Part shown: positions 1 through 5,363 of the stretch, piece by piece | Layout of the letters: every line of letters starts with the position of its first letter | How positions within the stretch are numbered: the stretch's first letter is position 1 | NCBI GenBank assembly: GCA_047629195.1 | Contig: JBLHWY010000268.1 | Span: forward strand, 1-5,521 | Length of the DNA: 5,521 bases | Reading direction: 5' to 3' | Source of the DNA: UBA4582 sp047629195 | GTDB lineage: Bacteria > Pseudomonadota > Gammaproteobacteria > Pseudomonadales > Azotimanducaceae | The notes under the pieces: generated by a model | What the model was told of the DNA's origin: nothing | What the model saw: the letters and a program-made list of their open reading frames with translations, nothing else | Database searches by the model: none | Program-made: the position numbers and the translations under genes

Positions 1-1
1 C

Positions 2-91
2 AAATCACTCACCAGTGACACCACTCAAATTGCAGTATCACTAAAAGTATTGATCGAGCAGATGCGCGAACAGATCCAGAATATTGAGTGA
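2..91 (+). CDS. yicC: YicC family protein, C-terminal end only (host gene at the insertion site)
   Basis: The window opens inside a coding frame that gives 29 residues and a TGA stop. It begins KSLTSDTTQIAV and ends VLIEQMREQIQNIE, which is the very conserved C-terminus of YicC, an endoribonuclease-associated stress protein of gammaproteobacteria. The rest of the gene lies upstream of the window. The C-terminus is intact, so the element either sits just beyond the stop codon or carries a copy of the gene end that restores it. The 3' end of yicC is an established integration site for genomic islands, including those mobilised by SXT/R391 elements in Vibrio and relatives. With the integrase gene directly downstream, this fixes the left edge of the island. 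Confidence 0.88.
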   Translation, partial: KSLTSDTTQIAVSLKVLIEQMREQIQNIE

Positions 92-150
92 TGCTTCTTG
101 GTGTTGCTGACTACCAAAAAAGCCATATATATAAAGCACTAAAGCTTTCA
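60..150. other. Probable left attachment region (attL) at the yicC 3' end
   Basis: This is the junction between the host gene end and the integrase control region. Tyrosine integrases of such islands normally recombine within the last bases of the target gene, so the core should lie around 60-91. No repeat of this stretch was found at the right side of the window, so the exact core is not defined. The spacer from 92 to 150 holds no ORF. It contains one TACCAAAA site (112-119) and a weak 5-bp stem (133-137 with 144-148). The assignment is inferred from position. Confidence 0.4.
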
Positions 151-155
151 TAGCG

Positions 156-173
156 TTTCGTGAAATTTCGTGA
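156..173 (+). repeat. Tandem TTTCGTGA direct repeat upstream of int
   Basis: TTTCGTGA occurs at 156-163 and again at 166-173, a period of 10 bp, so both copies face the same side of the helix. The pair sits where the -35 region of the int promoter should be, upstream of the TATAAT box at 182. Paired sites with one-turn spacing are typical of binding sites for recombination directionality factors, integrase arm sites or a transcription factor. AlpA or the integrase are the natural candidates. The repeat is seen directly; its role is inferred. Confidence 0.5.
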
Positions 174-181
174 TATGTTAA

Positions 182-187
182 TATAAT
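182..187 (+). promoter_or_regulatory. Putative -10 box of the int promoter
   Basis: A perfect TATAAT lies at 182-187, about 50 bp ahead of the int start codon. No good -35 match exists at 16-18 bp spacing; that position is occupied by the TTTCGTGA repeats. This would suit a promoter that needs an activator, or one controlled by a protein bound at those repeats. The predicted transcription start, near 194, falls inside the first ATGGTTACCA repeat, so a protein bound there could block transcription. Confidence 0.5.
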
Positions 188-249
188 GGTTACCAAAATG
201 GTTACCATTATTGTCAAGCTTAGGATGTCGAGCAAAAATGGTTACCAAT
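186..249 (+). repeat. Three ATGGTTACCA repeats: candidate operator over the int promoter and start
   Basis: ATGGTTACCA occurs at 186-195, 198-207 and 238-247. The first two are 12 bp apart and the third is 40 bp further on. Each contains TGGT-N-ACCA, a small dyad. The first copy overlaps the last two bases of the TATAAT box and the third contains the int ATG codon, so a bound protein would cover both the promoter and the translation start. Related TTACCAA sequence recurs in the dyad upstream of alpA (1956-1983), and TACCAAAAT recurs inverted at 5448-5456. Likely ligands are AlpA, the integrase (arm sites) or the unknown protein at 1421-1903. Confidence 0.55.
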
Positions 250-1419
250 TTAGTGGCGGATAAACGCGAAGCCCTTGGAAGCGGATTGTACCGTCGTACT
301 CGTGGTGGAAAGACTTTCTTCGAGGTGCGTTACTCGATTAATGGGAAACGCCGATTCACTGTTTTAAAGTCGACTAAGTTGACTATGGCTCGAATAGAAG
401 CGGGTAAATTGGTTGCTCGAATCGCTGAAGAACAGCATGACCCTGTCGCTGAGAAAAAGCGTAGTGGCGTAACTGAATATAGAACTGTTGATGATGTCGC
501 CCATTACTGGCAACAGCGAAATTTGAAACGTCTGAAACACCCGAGTGTTCCCAATCGTCGCTATGACAACCATGTGAAACCATATATCGGTGAGTTGGCC
601 GTTATAAAAGTTACGTCAGCGGATATCGTTTCAATTCTTCGTAAACTTGATGCGACTCCTGGAGCTGCAAACAAAGTACTGATCGATCTAAAACAGATTT
701 TCGGTGTAGCTGTTAAGCTGGATGTGTTAAAAACGAACTTCGTAAGAGAGTTCAACCCTTCTGACGCCGGCGGGAAAGAACAGCCGAGAGAAAGAAGTCT
801 CGGCAGGATCGAGCTTAAGCAAATCTTTGAAGTGCTGCGGAATCAGCCTGATCGGTTTACCCGTGATAACTACCTGATGGTGTCACTTCTGCTTGCCCTA
901 GCAGTTAGAAAGGGCGAACTACAGGAAGCTAAATGGGCGGAGTTCGATCTGGAATCTGGGAAATGGTTACTGCCTGCCGAGCGCACTAAAACTGGAGCAC
1001 CTATTCTGATACCTCTTTCACAACCCGTAGCTGAATGGTTGAACGAACTAAAAGTCAGAGCCTGCGGTTCTGAGTATTTGTTCCCAAATCGCAGAGCCGG
1101 ATCCTCAGGGCGAAAGCACATGGGCAAGGATACCCTTAATCGAGCGATAGCAGCGATGTTCGGGATTTCACAGAGCTCTGACGGTCGTGTGCCTGAAAAT
1201 GTGATGGGCGAAATTGAACCCTTTGTGCCCCATGATCTGCGGCGCACAGCGAGGACACTGCTCTCAGAATTAGGTGTTGCGCCACACATTGCTGAGCGCT
1301 GCTTGAATCACAAGCTTTCTGGTGTAATAGCTGTATACGACCACCATGATTTCTTTGAAGAACGTAAAAAGGCTTTATCATTATTGAGTGATGAGTTAAA
1401 CCTGCTGATCGGAGTTTAA
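238..1419 (+). CDS. int: Tyrosine recombinase / site-specific integrase
   Basis: A 393-aa tyrosine integrase that catalyses insertion and, with a directionality factor, excision of the island. Residues 15-60 resemble the N-terminal arm-binding domain (GSGLYRR, FFEVRYSINGKRRFTVL). About 80-170 is the core-binding SAM-like domain. The catalytic domain follows with a full active-site set: Arg224 in LAVRKGEL, Lys251 in ERTKTG, His332 and Arg335 in HDLRR, His358 in LNH, and the nucleophile Tyr367 in VYDHH. Length is usual for P4-type island integrases. I start it at ATG 238. A TTG at 211 is in frame but lacks a ribosome site, whereas AGGA lies 12 bases before 238, itself a weak match. The gene sits directly beside the yicC end, as expected for an integrase next to its attachment site. 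The motifs look intact, so the enzyme is probably active. Confidence 0.95.
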   Translation: MVTNLVADKREALGSGLYRRTRGGKTFFEVRYSINGKRRFTVLKSTKLTMARIEAGKLVARIAEEQHDPVAEKKRSGVTEYRTVDDVAHYWQQRNLKRLKHPSVPNRRYDNHVKPYIGELAVIKVTSADIVSILRKLDATPGAANKVLIDLKQIFGVAVKLDVLKTNFVREFNPSDAGGKEQPRERSLGRIELKQIFEVLRNQPDRFTRDNYLMVSLLLALAVRKGELQEAKWAEFDLESGKWLLPAERTKTGAPILIPLSQPVAEWLNELKVRACGSEYLFPNRRAGSSGRKHMGKDTLNRAIAAMFGISQSSDGRVPENVMGEIEPFVPHDLRRTARTLLSELGVAPHIAERCLNHKLSGVIAVYDHHDFFEERKKALSLLSDELNLLIGV

Positions 1420-1420
1420 T

Positions 1421-1903
1421 ATGAGACCAAACGAGACTCTACTGACATCTACTAAGCCTAATGAGGCTTTTCAACGCCAGGAGAAAGAGCGGCAACAGAA
1501 ATGGGAGCGATGCGAGCTATTGATGACCGTATGTGTTGAGTCAAGAGAGAATAGCGAAATATCCACGAAAAGAGCTATTGATGAGATTTGTTACATAGCT
1601 CATGCGGCTATAAATAATCACGAACTGCCTGAAAATGGCGTCAACAAATTAGTCGGACAGTTCATTCGCCGATGTATTAACTGTCAAACAAAAGAAGGCA
1701 GCAAGAATGGTCAGAATCGCGTTTTGGCTGATTTAATTCGACGTTCTCACCCTCTATTGATAGGGATGGGATTCAAAACCGGAGCAAATCGCCAAGATAA
1801 ATTAACCACTTTTGAGCATCAATCCGAGTTTCTCAAGTCCTTCGGGATAAATCTTTCAGCTAGCGCGATTGAGAAGTGTTGCTATCAAAATAACAAAGCC
1901 TAA
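1421..1903 (+). CDS. Hypothetical protein, 160 aa, translationally coupled to int
   Basis: I do not recognise this protein. It begins one base after the int stop codon, and its ribosome site (GGAG at about 1411) lies inside the end of int, so the two are almost certainly one transcript and probably coupled in translation. The protein is hydrophilic and basic with no signal peptide or membrane segment. Its N-terminus is charged and probably helical (residues about 15-30, FQRQEKERQQKWER). It has several cysteines, including RRCINCQ near 90 and KCCYQ near the C-terminus, but no clear zinc-binding spacing. The C-terminal 40 residues (LTTFEHQSEFLKSFGINL and onward) could form a small helical DNA-binding unit, but this is a guess. 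It is the only gene in the element outside the expected satellite core, so it may be a regulator, an accessory recombination factor or an anti-phage gene. Confidence 0.8.
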   Translation: MRPNETLLTSTKPNEAFQRQEKERQQKWERCELLMTVCVESRENSEISTKRAIDEICYIAHAAINNHELPENGVNKLVGQFIRRCINCQTKEGSKNGQNRVLADLIRRSHPLLIGMGFKTGANRQDKLTTFEHQSEFLKSFGINLSASAIEKCCYQNNKA

Positions 1904-1955
1904 AACCTCAAATTTCATCCCCAGCCTCTCCAAGATTATAGTTTATCCTAGAAAT

Positions 1956-1983
1956 TTCTTACCAACTACTAAGTTGGTAAGAA
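1956..1983. promoter_or_regulatory. Perfect 12-bp inverted repeat upstream of alpA (operator or weak terminator)
   Basis: TTCTTACCAACT at 1956-1967 and AGTTGGTAAGAA at 1972-1983 are exact inverted complements around a 4-base centre, ACTA. It is the most regular dyad seen in the window outside the origin. The stem has only 4 G-C pairs in 12, and the downstream TCTTTCGATTTT is a poor U-tract, so it is a weak terminator at best for the int operon. An operator for a homodimer controlling alpA, 60 bp downstream, fits better. Each arm contains TTACCAA, also present in the int-promoter repeats, hinting that one protein reads both. Confidence 0.6.
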
Positions 1984-2043
1984 TCTTTCGATTTTAGTTC
2001 CTAGTTAAATGACCTCACTATCCAAGATATATGAGGAAATACT

Positions 2044-2280
2044 ATGAAGTACGTCGAACCAACTCCTGATCAACGAGTATCGGTATTAATTGCCTCTAAT
2101 GCTCAAGAAAAGTTAATTCTTAACGATGTTCGCAAGCAAATTGTTCCGTTATCGGACGCCACTATTTGGCGTCTCATTCAACTAGGTGAATTTCCTAAAC
2201 CTCTTAAATTAGGCCGTCGTTCTGCATGGCGGATGAGTGAAATCCTTTGGTTCTGCCATAACGCCGGAGCGGAGTCATGA
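2044..2280 (+). CDS. alpA: AlpA family transcriptional regulator / excisionase
   Basis: A 78-aa protein with a small winged helix-turn-helix of the AlpA/MerR-like kind. After a loose N-terminal extension (about 1-24), residues 36-45 (LSDATIWRLI) form the recognition helix. GEFPKPLKL (48-56) and GRRSAWR (57-63) form the wing with the family's hallmark sequence, and SEILWF closes the domain. AGGAAA ends six bases before ATG 2044, a good ribosome site. AlpA was first described in E. coli as an activator of prophage CP4-57 excision, and AlpA-like proteins are the switch regulators of Gram-negative phage-inducible islands. Here it is the first gene of an operon that includes the primase-helicase, so it probably controls both excision and replication. 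The dyad at 1956-1983 is a likely autoregulatory site. Confidence 0.9.
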   Translation: MKYVEPTPDQRVSVLIASNAQEKLILNDVRKQIVPLSDATIWRLIQLGEFPKPLKLGRRSAWRMSEILWFCHNAGAES

Positions 2281-2342
2281 GTTTCTTACATAGCAATCAC
2301 AATCTCTATCAAGACCTAAAGTTATGGAGGAATTTTATATGA
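2277..2342 (+). CDS. Small ORF of 21 aa bridging alpA and the primase gene
   Basis: The sequence reads MSFLHSNHNL, then YQDLKLWRNFI, then TGA. Its ATG overlaps the alpA stop as ATGA (2277-2280), and its own stop overlaps the primase start as ATGA (2339-2342). GGAG at 2271-2274 is a fitting ribosome site three bases before the ATG. The primase ribosome site, GGAGGA at 2326-2331, lies inside it. The double ATGA arrangement fills the whole gap between the two genes and would couple their translation. It could be a working microprotein or only a coupling leader that sets primase output. No homology is claimed; the peptide is too short to recognise. Confidence 0.5.
   Translation: MSFLHSNHNLYQDLKLWRNFI
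2326..2331 (+). promoter_or_regulatory. Ribosome binding site that decides the primase-helicase start
   Basis: GGAGGA lies 7 bases before ATG 2339, which is ideal. An in-frame ATG at 2324 precedes this motif and overlaps it, leaving no usable ribosome site of its own. The start at 2339 is therefore preferred, shortening the protein from 786 to 781 residues. Confidence 0.8.
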
Positions 2343-4684
2343 GCACCTCGAATGTTTCGATGAAAGGAGAGTCAGCAGAATTAAATTCGTGTGAACAGCT
2401 TTTGAAAGTGATCTTCGATGATGCTTACCTCAAGCACTACAATATTGAACCGGTTTTTTGTCACAGATGGATAGGAGCTGACAGTAATGATCCGTGGCCT
2501 CCTGTCCGATGGGATGGCTTGGGAATGAGACAAAAATTGGAGCGGAATACTGGGGGCACCTTCTATTTTTCCGTGTCGTCTGTTCGGGCAAACAAAAAGG
2601 GCGAGTACCGTAACCAGCAGAGTCAATTCCAAGCATTCCATGTATTGATGCTGGATGATATCGGAACCAAGGCCGACAAAAACTCCTTGCCTCCCACCTA
2701 CATAATTGAGAGTAGCGAGGGAAATTACCAGTACGGCTATGTTCTTAAAAAGCCTATTGAAGACCGACTACAGGCCAATGCTTTAATCAACGCGGCTTAT
2801 GGAGTCCATGGCGATGGCGGCGGAAAAATCATCAATAAATACGCACGATTACCTGCTGGAATTAACGGAAAAAAGAACGCACAAGGCGAAATCAACCGAC
2901 ACAAAGTCAAGTTGATCTCGCTTGACGAGAAGTTGAAGTATACGCCAGAGGCAATCATCGACGCGCTTGATCTTCTAGCTGAGAATGGCTCAAAATTAGA
3001 TCTTTCGTCTCTCTCCTGTGCTAACGCACAACTACCAGAAATTCCAGCTGCCGAAGAGACGTTGATTGTGAACCATCCTGTCTACAAGCTGATTGACAAA
3101 GAGGGTTGGTTGATTGGTGATGTCACCAAGCCAGGATGGGTCAACATACGTTGCCCTGAGATAGGAAGCCACTCGTCGACATCTACCGAAAGCGAGACCG
3201 CGTTGATCTTCAAGGAGGATGGGCAAGTCGGATTCAATTGCTTCCACGAACATGATCATTTAAAAGAGCAAGGACTGACGAAAGACCAGATGTTCACTAG
3301 CGCATTGCAGTCGGCTGATGCTGATATCTTACTCAAAGCTGCGGAGTATCAATCGCGTCTGAATGAACCCGAGTGGCTCGATCTCAATCGCTTAGATGAT
3401 GAACCTGATCAAAATTTACCGCCATTGTTCCGGGATTTCATCTATATCGATGAAATGGATCAATACTACCGATTGACGGATGGTGCGTCATTAACAACAG
3501 CCGCTCTCAATAAAATCTTCATACGATCTTATCCTGGCAATCTTGGTCTCCCTAGGGCATCAACAGCTTTTCATAATGATCCACGTGCAATAGTTGTTTC
3601 CGGAATAGGATGGATGCCGATTGATGAAAGAATACTTAACCTAAATGGCCGTAGATATGTGAACAGCTACAAGGGATTTCAAGTCGATTCAGTTGAAGGC
3701 GATGTTGCAGATTATCTGATCCTTGCTGAGTACATCTATGGCAAGCATTCTGACTTGGTTCTTGACCATATGGCGTTCACTGTACAGCACCCAGGGGTAA
3801 AAATTCGCTGGCAAATCCTCACTCACGGCAGGGCCCGAATTGGCAAGTCGATGACAGCGGCTCCGTTTAAGCAAATCTTTGGTCAGGGAGCTCATGGCGC
3901 GTGTAAGGTAATCGATCCTGAACTACTAGCTGCTGGCTGGACAGGTGACGCTTTTTTTGGAGCTAAGGTCTTGGTGATTGAAGAAGTATATCAGCCACAA
4001 GATAAAAGATTCTTTAACAGCATAAAGTCTAAATTGGCCAACAGTGACGTTGAAACACTGAACATGAAGGGCCGTAGCACTGTGACCCAGAAAAACGTGA
4101 CGTCCCAATATCTCTTTAGTAATCATGGCGATGCTCTTCACTTCGATCGTACCGAAGATAAGCTGTTGGTGATTGAATCGCCGCCGGAAAGAATCTTCGG
4201 CGATACTGATAAGTCTACCGCTTTTTATACCAAGCTCGGAACGTATATTGACAGTCCGGAAGGAGCAAGCGCGGTTCTTAACTATCTTTTAAATCGCGAT
4301 GTAAAACAGTTCTCTTATGGTAATTTGCCTGTGCGAACCCAGGCTCTTGAGCGTATGTGCGAGGATAGCCGTCCCGACTACCAGCGCGCGATCCAGCAAA
4401 TCATTGAGGATGGAGAACTACCCTATAAGCAGATGTTATTTTCTGAGCATGAGAATAACAGCGAAATTCTTATGTTTGATGATCTTAGACGTTTACTCAA
4501 AGATCGGGGATATAAGTTTGGAGATAAGGGCGTATCTGAAGCCTTGACCAGCGCGGGATTCATTCAGCTAAGGGGAGAAGAGGGCAAGAAGAAGTCTAAG
4601 AGGGTGTGGTCGCACAAAGACTCAAAGCTAGCGGCGATGAGCAGCTCAGAACGTTACGCGGAGATTTGTCGATTTTTCAAGTGA
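2339..4684 (+). CDS. Primase-helicase replication protein (RepB-like primase, zinc motif, SF3-type ATPase)
   Basis: A 781-aa multidomain replication initiator. Residues about 15-220 resemble RepB-like archaeo-eukaryotic primases of phages and satellites: VLMLDDIGTK with Asp106/Asp107 as the likely metal-binding pair, then ESSEGNYQYGYVL, and later ARLPAGINGK. Residues 272-303 form a zinc-type element (C272-x5-H278, C301-x-H303, with H305 and H307 nearby) like those joining primase and helicase in many phage proteins. The C-terminal half is an SF3/DUF5906-like helicase: Walker A GRARIGKS at 497-504, Walker B VLVIEE at 544-549, and sensor-1 region YLFSNH with Asn595. A winged-helix-like tail occupies about 705-760 and could bind the origin. 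Similar one-protein replicases are the alpha protein of P4 and Pri-Rep of phage-inducible islands. It should open, prime and unwind the origin, which probably lies immediately downstream. All key motifs are intact. Confidence 0.9.
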   Translation: MSTSNVSMKGESAELNSCEQLLKVIFDDAYLKHYNIEPVFCHRWIGADSNDPWPPVRWDGLGMRQKLERNTGGTFYFSVSSVRANKKGEYRNQQSQFQAFHVLMLDDIGTKADKNSLPPTYIIESSEGNYQYGYVLKKPIEDRLQANALINAAYGVHGDGGGKIINKYARLPAGINGKKNAQGEINRHKVKLISLDEKLKYTPEAIIDALDLLAENGSKLDLSSLSCANAQLPEIPAAEETLIVNHPVYKLIDKEGWLIGDVTKPGWVNIRCPEIGSHSSTSTESETALIFKEDGQVGFNCFHEHDHLKEQGLTKDQMFTSALQSADADILLKAAEYQSRLNEPEWLDLNRLDDEPDQNLPPLFRDFIYIDEMDQYYRLTDGASLTTAALNKIFIRSYPGNLGLPRASTAFHNDPRAIVVSGIGWMPIDERILNLNGRRYVNSYKGFQVDSVEGDVADYLILAEYIYGKHSDLVLDHMAFTVQHPGVKIRWQILTHGRARIGKSMTAAPFKQIFGQGAHGACKVIDPELLAAGWTGDAFFGAKVLVIEEVYQPQDKRFFNSIKSKLANSDVETLNMKGRSTVTQKNVTSQYLFSNHGDALHFDRTEDKLLVIESPPERIFGDTDKSTAFYTKLGTYIDSPEGASAVLNYLLNRDVKQFSYGNLPVRTQALERMCEDSRPDYQRAIQQIIEDGELPYKQMLFSEHENNSEILMFDDLRRLLKDRGYKFGDKGVSEALTSAGFIQLRGEEGKKKSKRVWSHKDSKLAAMSSSERYAEICRFFK

Positions 4685-4720
4685 TGTTCCCCCAGGGTAT
4701 TGGCATCTTTGGCCGGCGCT

Positions 4721-4746
4721 CCCCAACCTACGAGAAAGGGTTGGGG
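4721..4746. repeat. Inverted pair of iteron-like boxes, pair 1
   Basis: CCCCAACC at 4721-4728 faces GGTTGGGG at 4739-4746 across 10 bases. The match extends outwards to CTCCCC and GGGGGAG with one extra G on the right. It could fold as a hairpin, but no T-run follows, so it is unlikely to be the primase terminator. A binding site for the primase-helicase or TerS is more plausible. Confidence 0.6.
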
Positions 4747-4786
4747 GAGGCTGAAGCCTTTTATGGTGGAGCCTGCACGCTTATTA

Positions 4787-4898
4787 CCCCCAACCGACCA
4801 TCCTAATCAGAAAATTATAGATATTTAGAGTTTTTTTAGCCTCTTGACCTGCAAGCACGCAACTCTTGACGCGTTCAAAATAGGGTGGTGGTTGGGGG
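4787..4898. repeat. Long imperfect inverted repeat flanking an AT-rich core, pair 2
   Basis: The left arm, 4787-4805, read on the minus strand is TAGGATGGTCGGTTGGGGG. The right arm, 4881-4898 on the plus strand, is TAGGGTGGTGGTTGGGGG. They differ by one substitution and one missing base. Each arm ends in the GGTTGGGG box. The 75 bases between include the most AT-rich segment of the region. The symmetry suggests two initiator complexes loading on either side of a melting site. Confidence 0.6.
4841..4870 (+). repeat. CTCTTGAC direct repeat, 22-bp period
   Basis: CTCTTGAC is found at 4841-4848 and 4863-4870, a start-to-start distance of 22 bp, about two helical turns. Both copies lie inside the loop of the long inverted repeat, between the AT-rich core and the right arm. 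Each contains TTGAC, but no -10 box stands at a correct distance from either, so a promoter is not supported. A second class of protein site in the origin is possible. Confidence 0.4.
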
Positions 4899-4973
4899 GC
4901 GTGGGGGCAACAGAGTAATTAATGCCCATGCTTCAGAGTGAACGCAATCAAGATTAACTGAAGGATATTTGCA

Positions 4974-5363
4974 ATGAGCAAAAGAACTGGGAAACAACGG
5001 CGTTTTATCGAGGAGTACGTTATTGATATGAATGGTGCAGCAGCAGCTCGAAGAGCTGGTTATGCGCCACATACTGCGAATAGAATAGCCTCAGAAATAT
5101 TGTCAAAACCTGACATTAGAGCAGAAATAGACTGCCTGCTAGCCGAGATTACCGAGCAAAATAAACTCAATGTAAAGAAGGTTCTAGAAGACCTGGAAAC
5201 CACACGAATCAAAGCTTTTGAGGATGGACGACTTTCCGCTGCATTGAGGGCGTCAGAGCTCCAGGGTAAGTACCTGAATATGTTCACTGACAAGATCCAA
5301 AAAGAAAACGAGTTCAATATTACCGTTGTGACTGGGATCCCTGAGCGAGATTTAGAATGCTAG
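4974..5363 (+). CDS. terS: Terminase small subunit (orphan, satellite type)
   Basis: A 129-aa protein of the Terminase_2 family. The N-terminus, KQRRFIEEYVIDMNGAAAAR, followed by RAGYAPHTANRIASEIL and KPDIRAEI (residues 8-52), is the classic helix-turn-helix DNA-binding domain. The middle (about 53-95) should form the oligomerisation helices. ELQGKYLNMFTDK (95-107) matches the family's ELLGKHLGMF.DK segment. AAGGA eight bases before ATG 4974 supports the start. TerS selects the DNA to be packaged and hands it to the large subunit. No large subunit, portal or capsid gene follows, so this protein probably captures a helper phage's terminase and capsids for the island's DNA. The length is at the short end for the family, but no domain appears missing. 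Confidence 0.92.
   Translation: MSKRTGKQRRFIEEYVIDMNGAAAARRAGYAPHTANRIASEILSKPDIRAEIDCLLAEITEQNKLNVKKVLEDLETTRIKAFEDGRLSAALRASELQGKYLNMFTDKIQKENEFNITVVTGIPERDLEC

Larger units (their letters stand above)
4685..4973. other. Candidate replication origin (and possible packaging site) between primase and terS
   Basis: A 289-bp stretch without a credible gene, dense in repeats. Four copies of an 8-bp box GGTTGGGG lie at 4721-4728 (-), 4739-4746 (+), 4788-4795 (-) and 4890-4897 (+), alternating in orientation. The last two belong to a longer inverted repeat with arms 4787-4805 and 4881-4898. Between those arms is an AT-rich core, 4805-4838, about 85% A+T. Iterons flanking an AT-rich melting segment just 3' of the replicase gene is the layout described for SaPI origins, and P4 also uses iterons bound by its primase-helicase. 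A cos or pac site recognised by the downstream TerS could share the region. No clear terS promoter was found here. Confidence 0.6.

Noticed and set aside
133..148. AAAGC/GCTTT stem as a yicC terminator
   Set aside because: Five-base stem with no following T-run.
211..237. TTG codon at 211 as the int start
   Set aside because: No ribosome site precedes it, and the extra nine residues do not resemble an integrase N-terminus. ATG 238 has AGGA upstream, although 12 bases is a loose spacing.
870..1289. 139-aa open frame on the minus strand inside int
   Set aside because: Entirely antisense to catalytic-domain coding sequence, with no ribosome site or recognisable motif; a shadow of int.
2324..2338. 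ATG 2324 as the primase start
   Set aside because: The strong GGAGGA ribosome site lies after this codon and fits ATG 2339.
4317..4547. 76-aa plus-strand frame inside the primase gene
   Set aside because: Out-of-frame shadow within the C-terminal winged-helix region; no supporting motif.
4749..4765. AGGCTGAAGCCTTTT as a terminator after the primase gene
   Set aside because: Only a 4-5 bp stem and a very short T-run; too weak to call.
4606..4806. 66-aa frame running from the primase end into the intergenic repeats
   Set aside because: Starts inside the primase gene without a ribosome site and reads through the iteron boxes; composition follows the repeats, not a protein.
5348..5361. AGATTTAGAATGCT as an attR core matching AGATCCAGAATATT at 72-85
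   Set aside because: Four mismatches in 14 bases, the longest identical run is only 5, and it lies within the terS coding end; not good enough.
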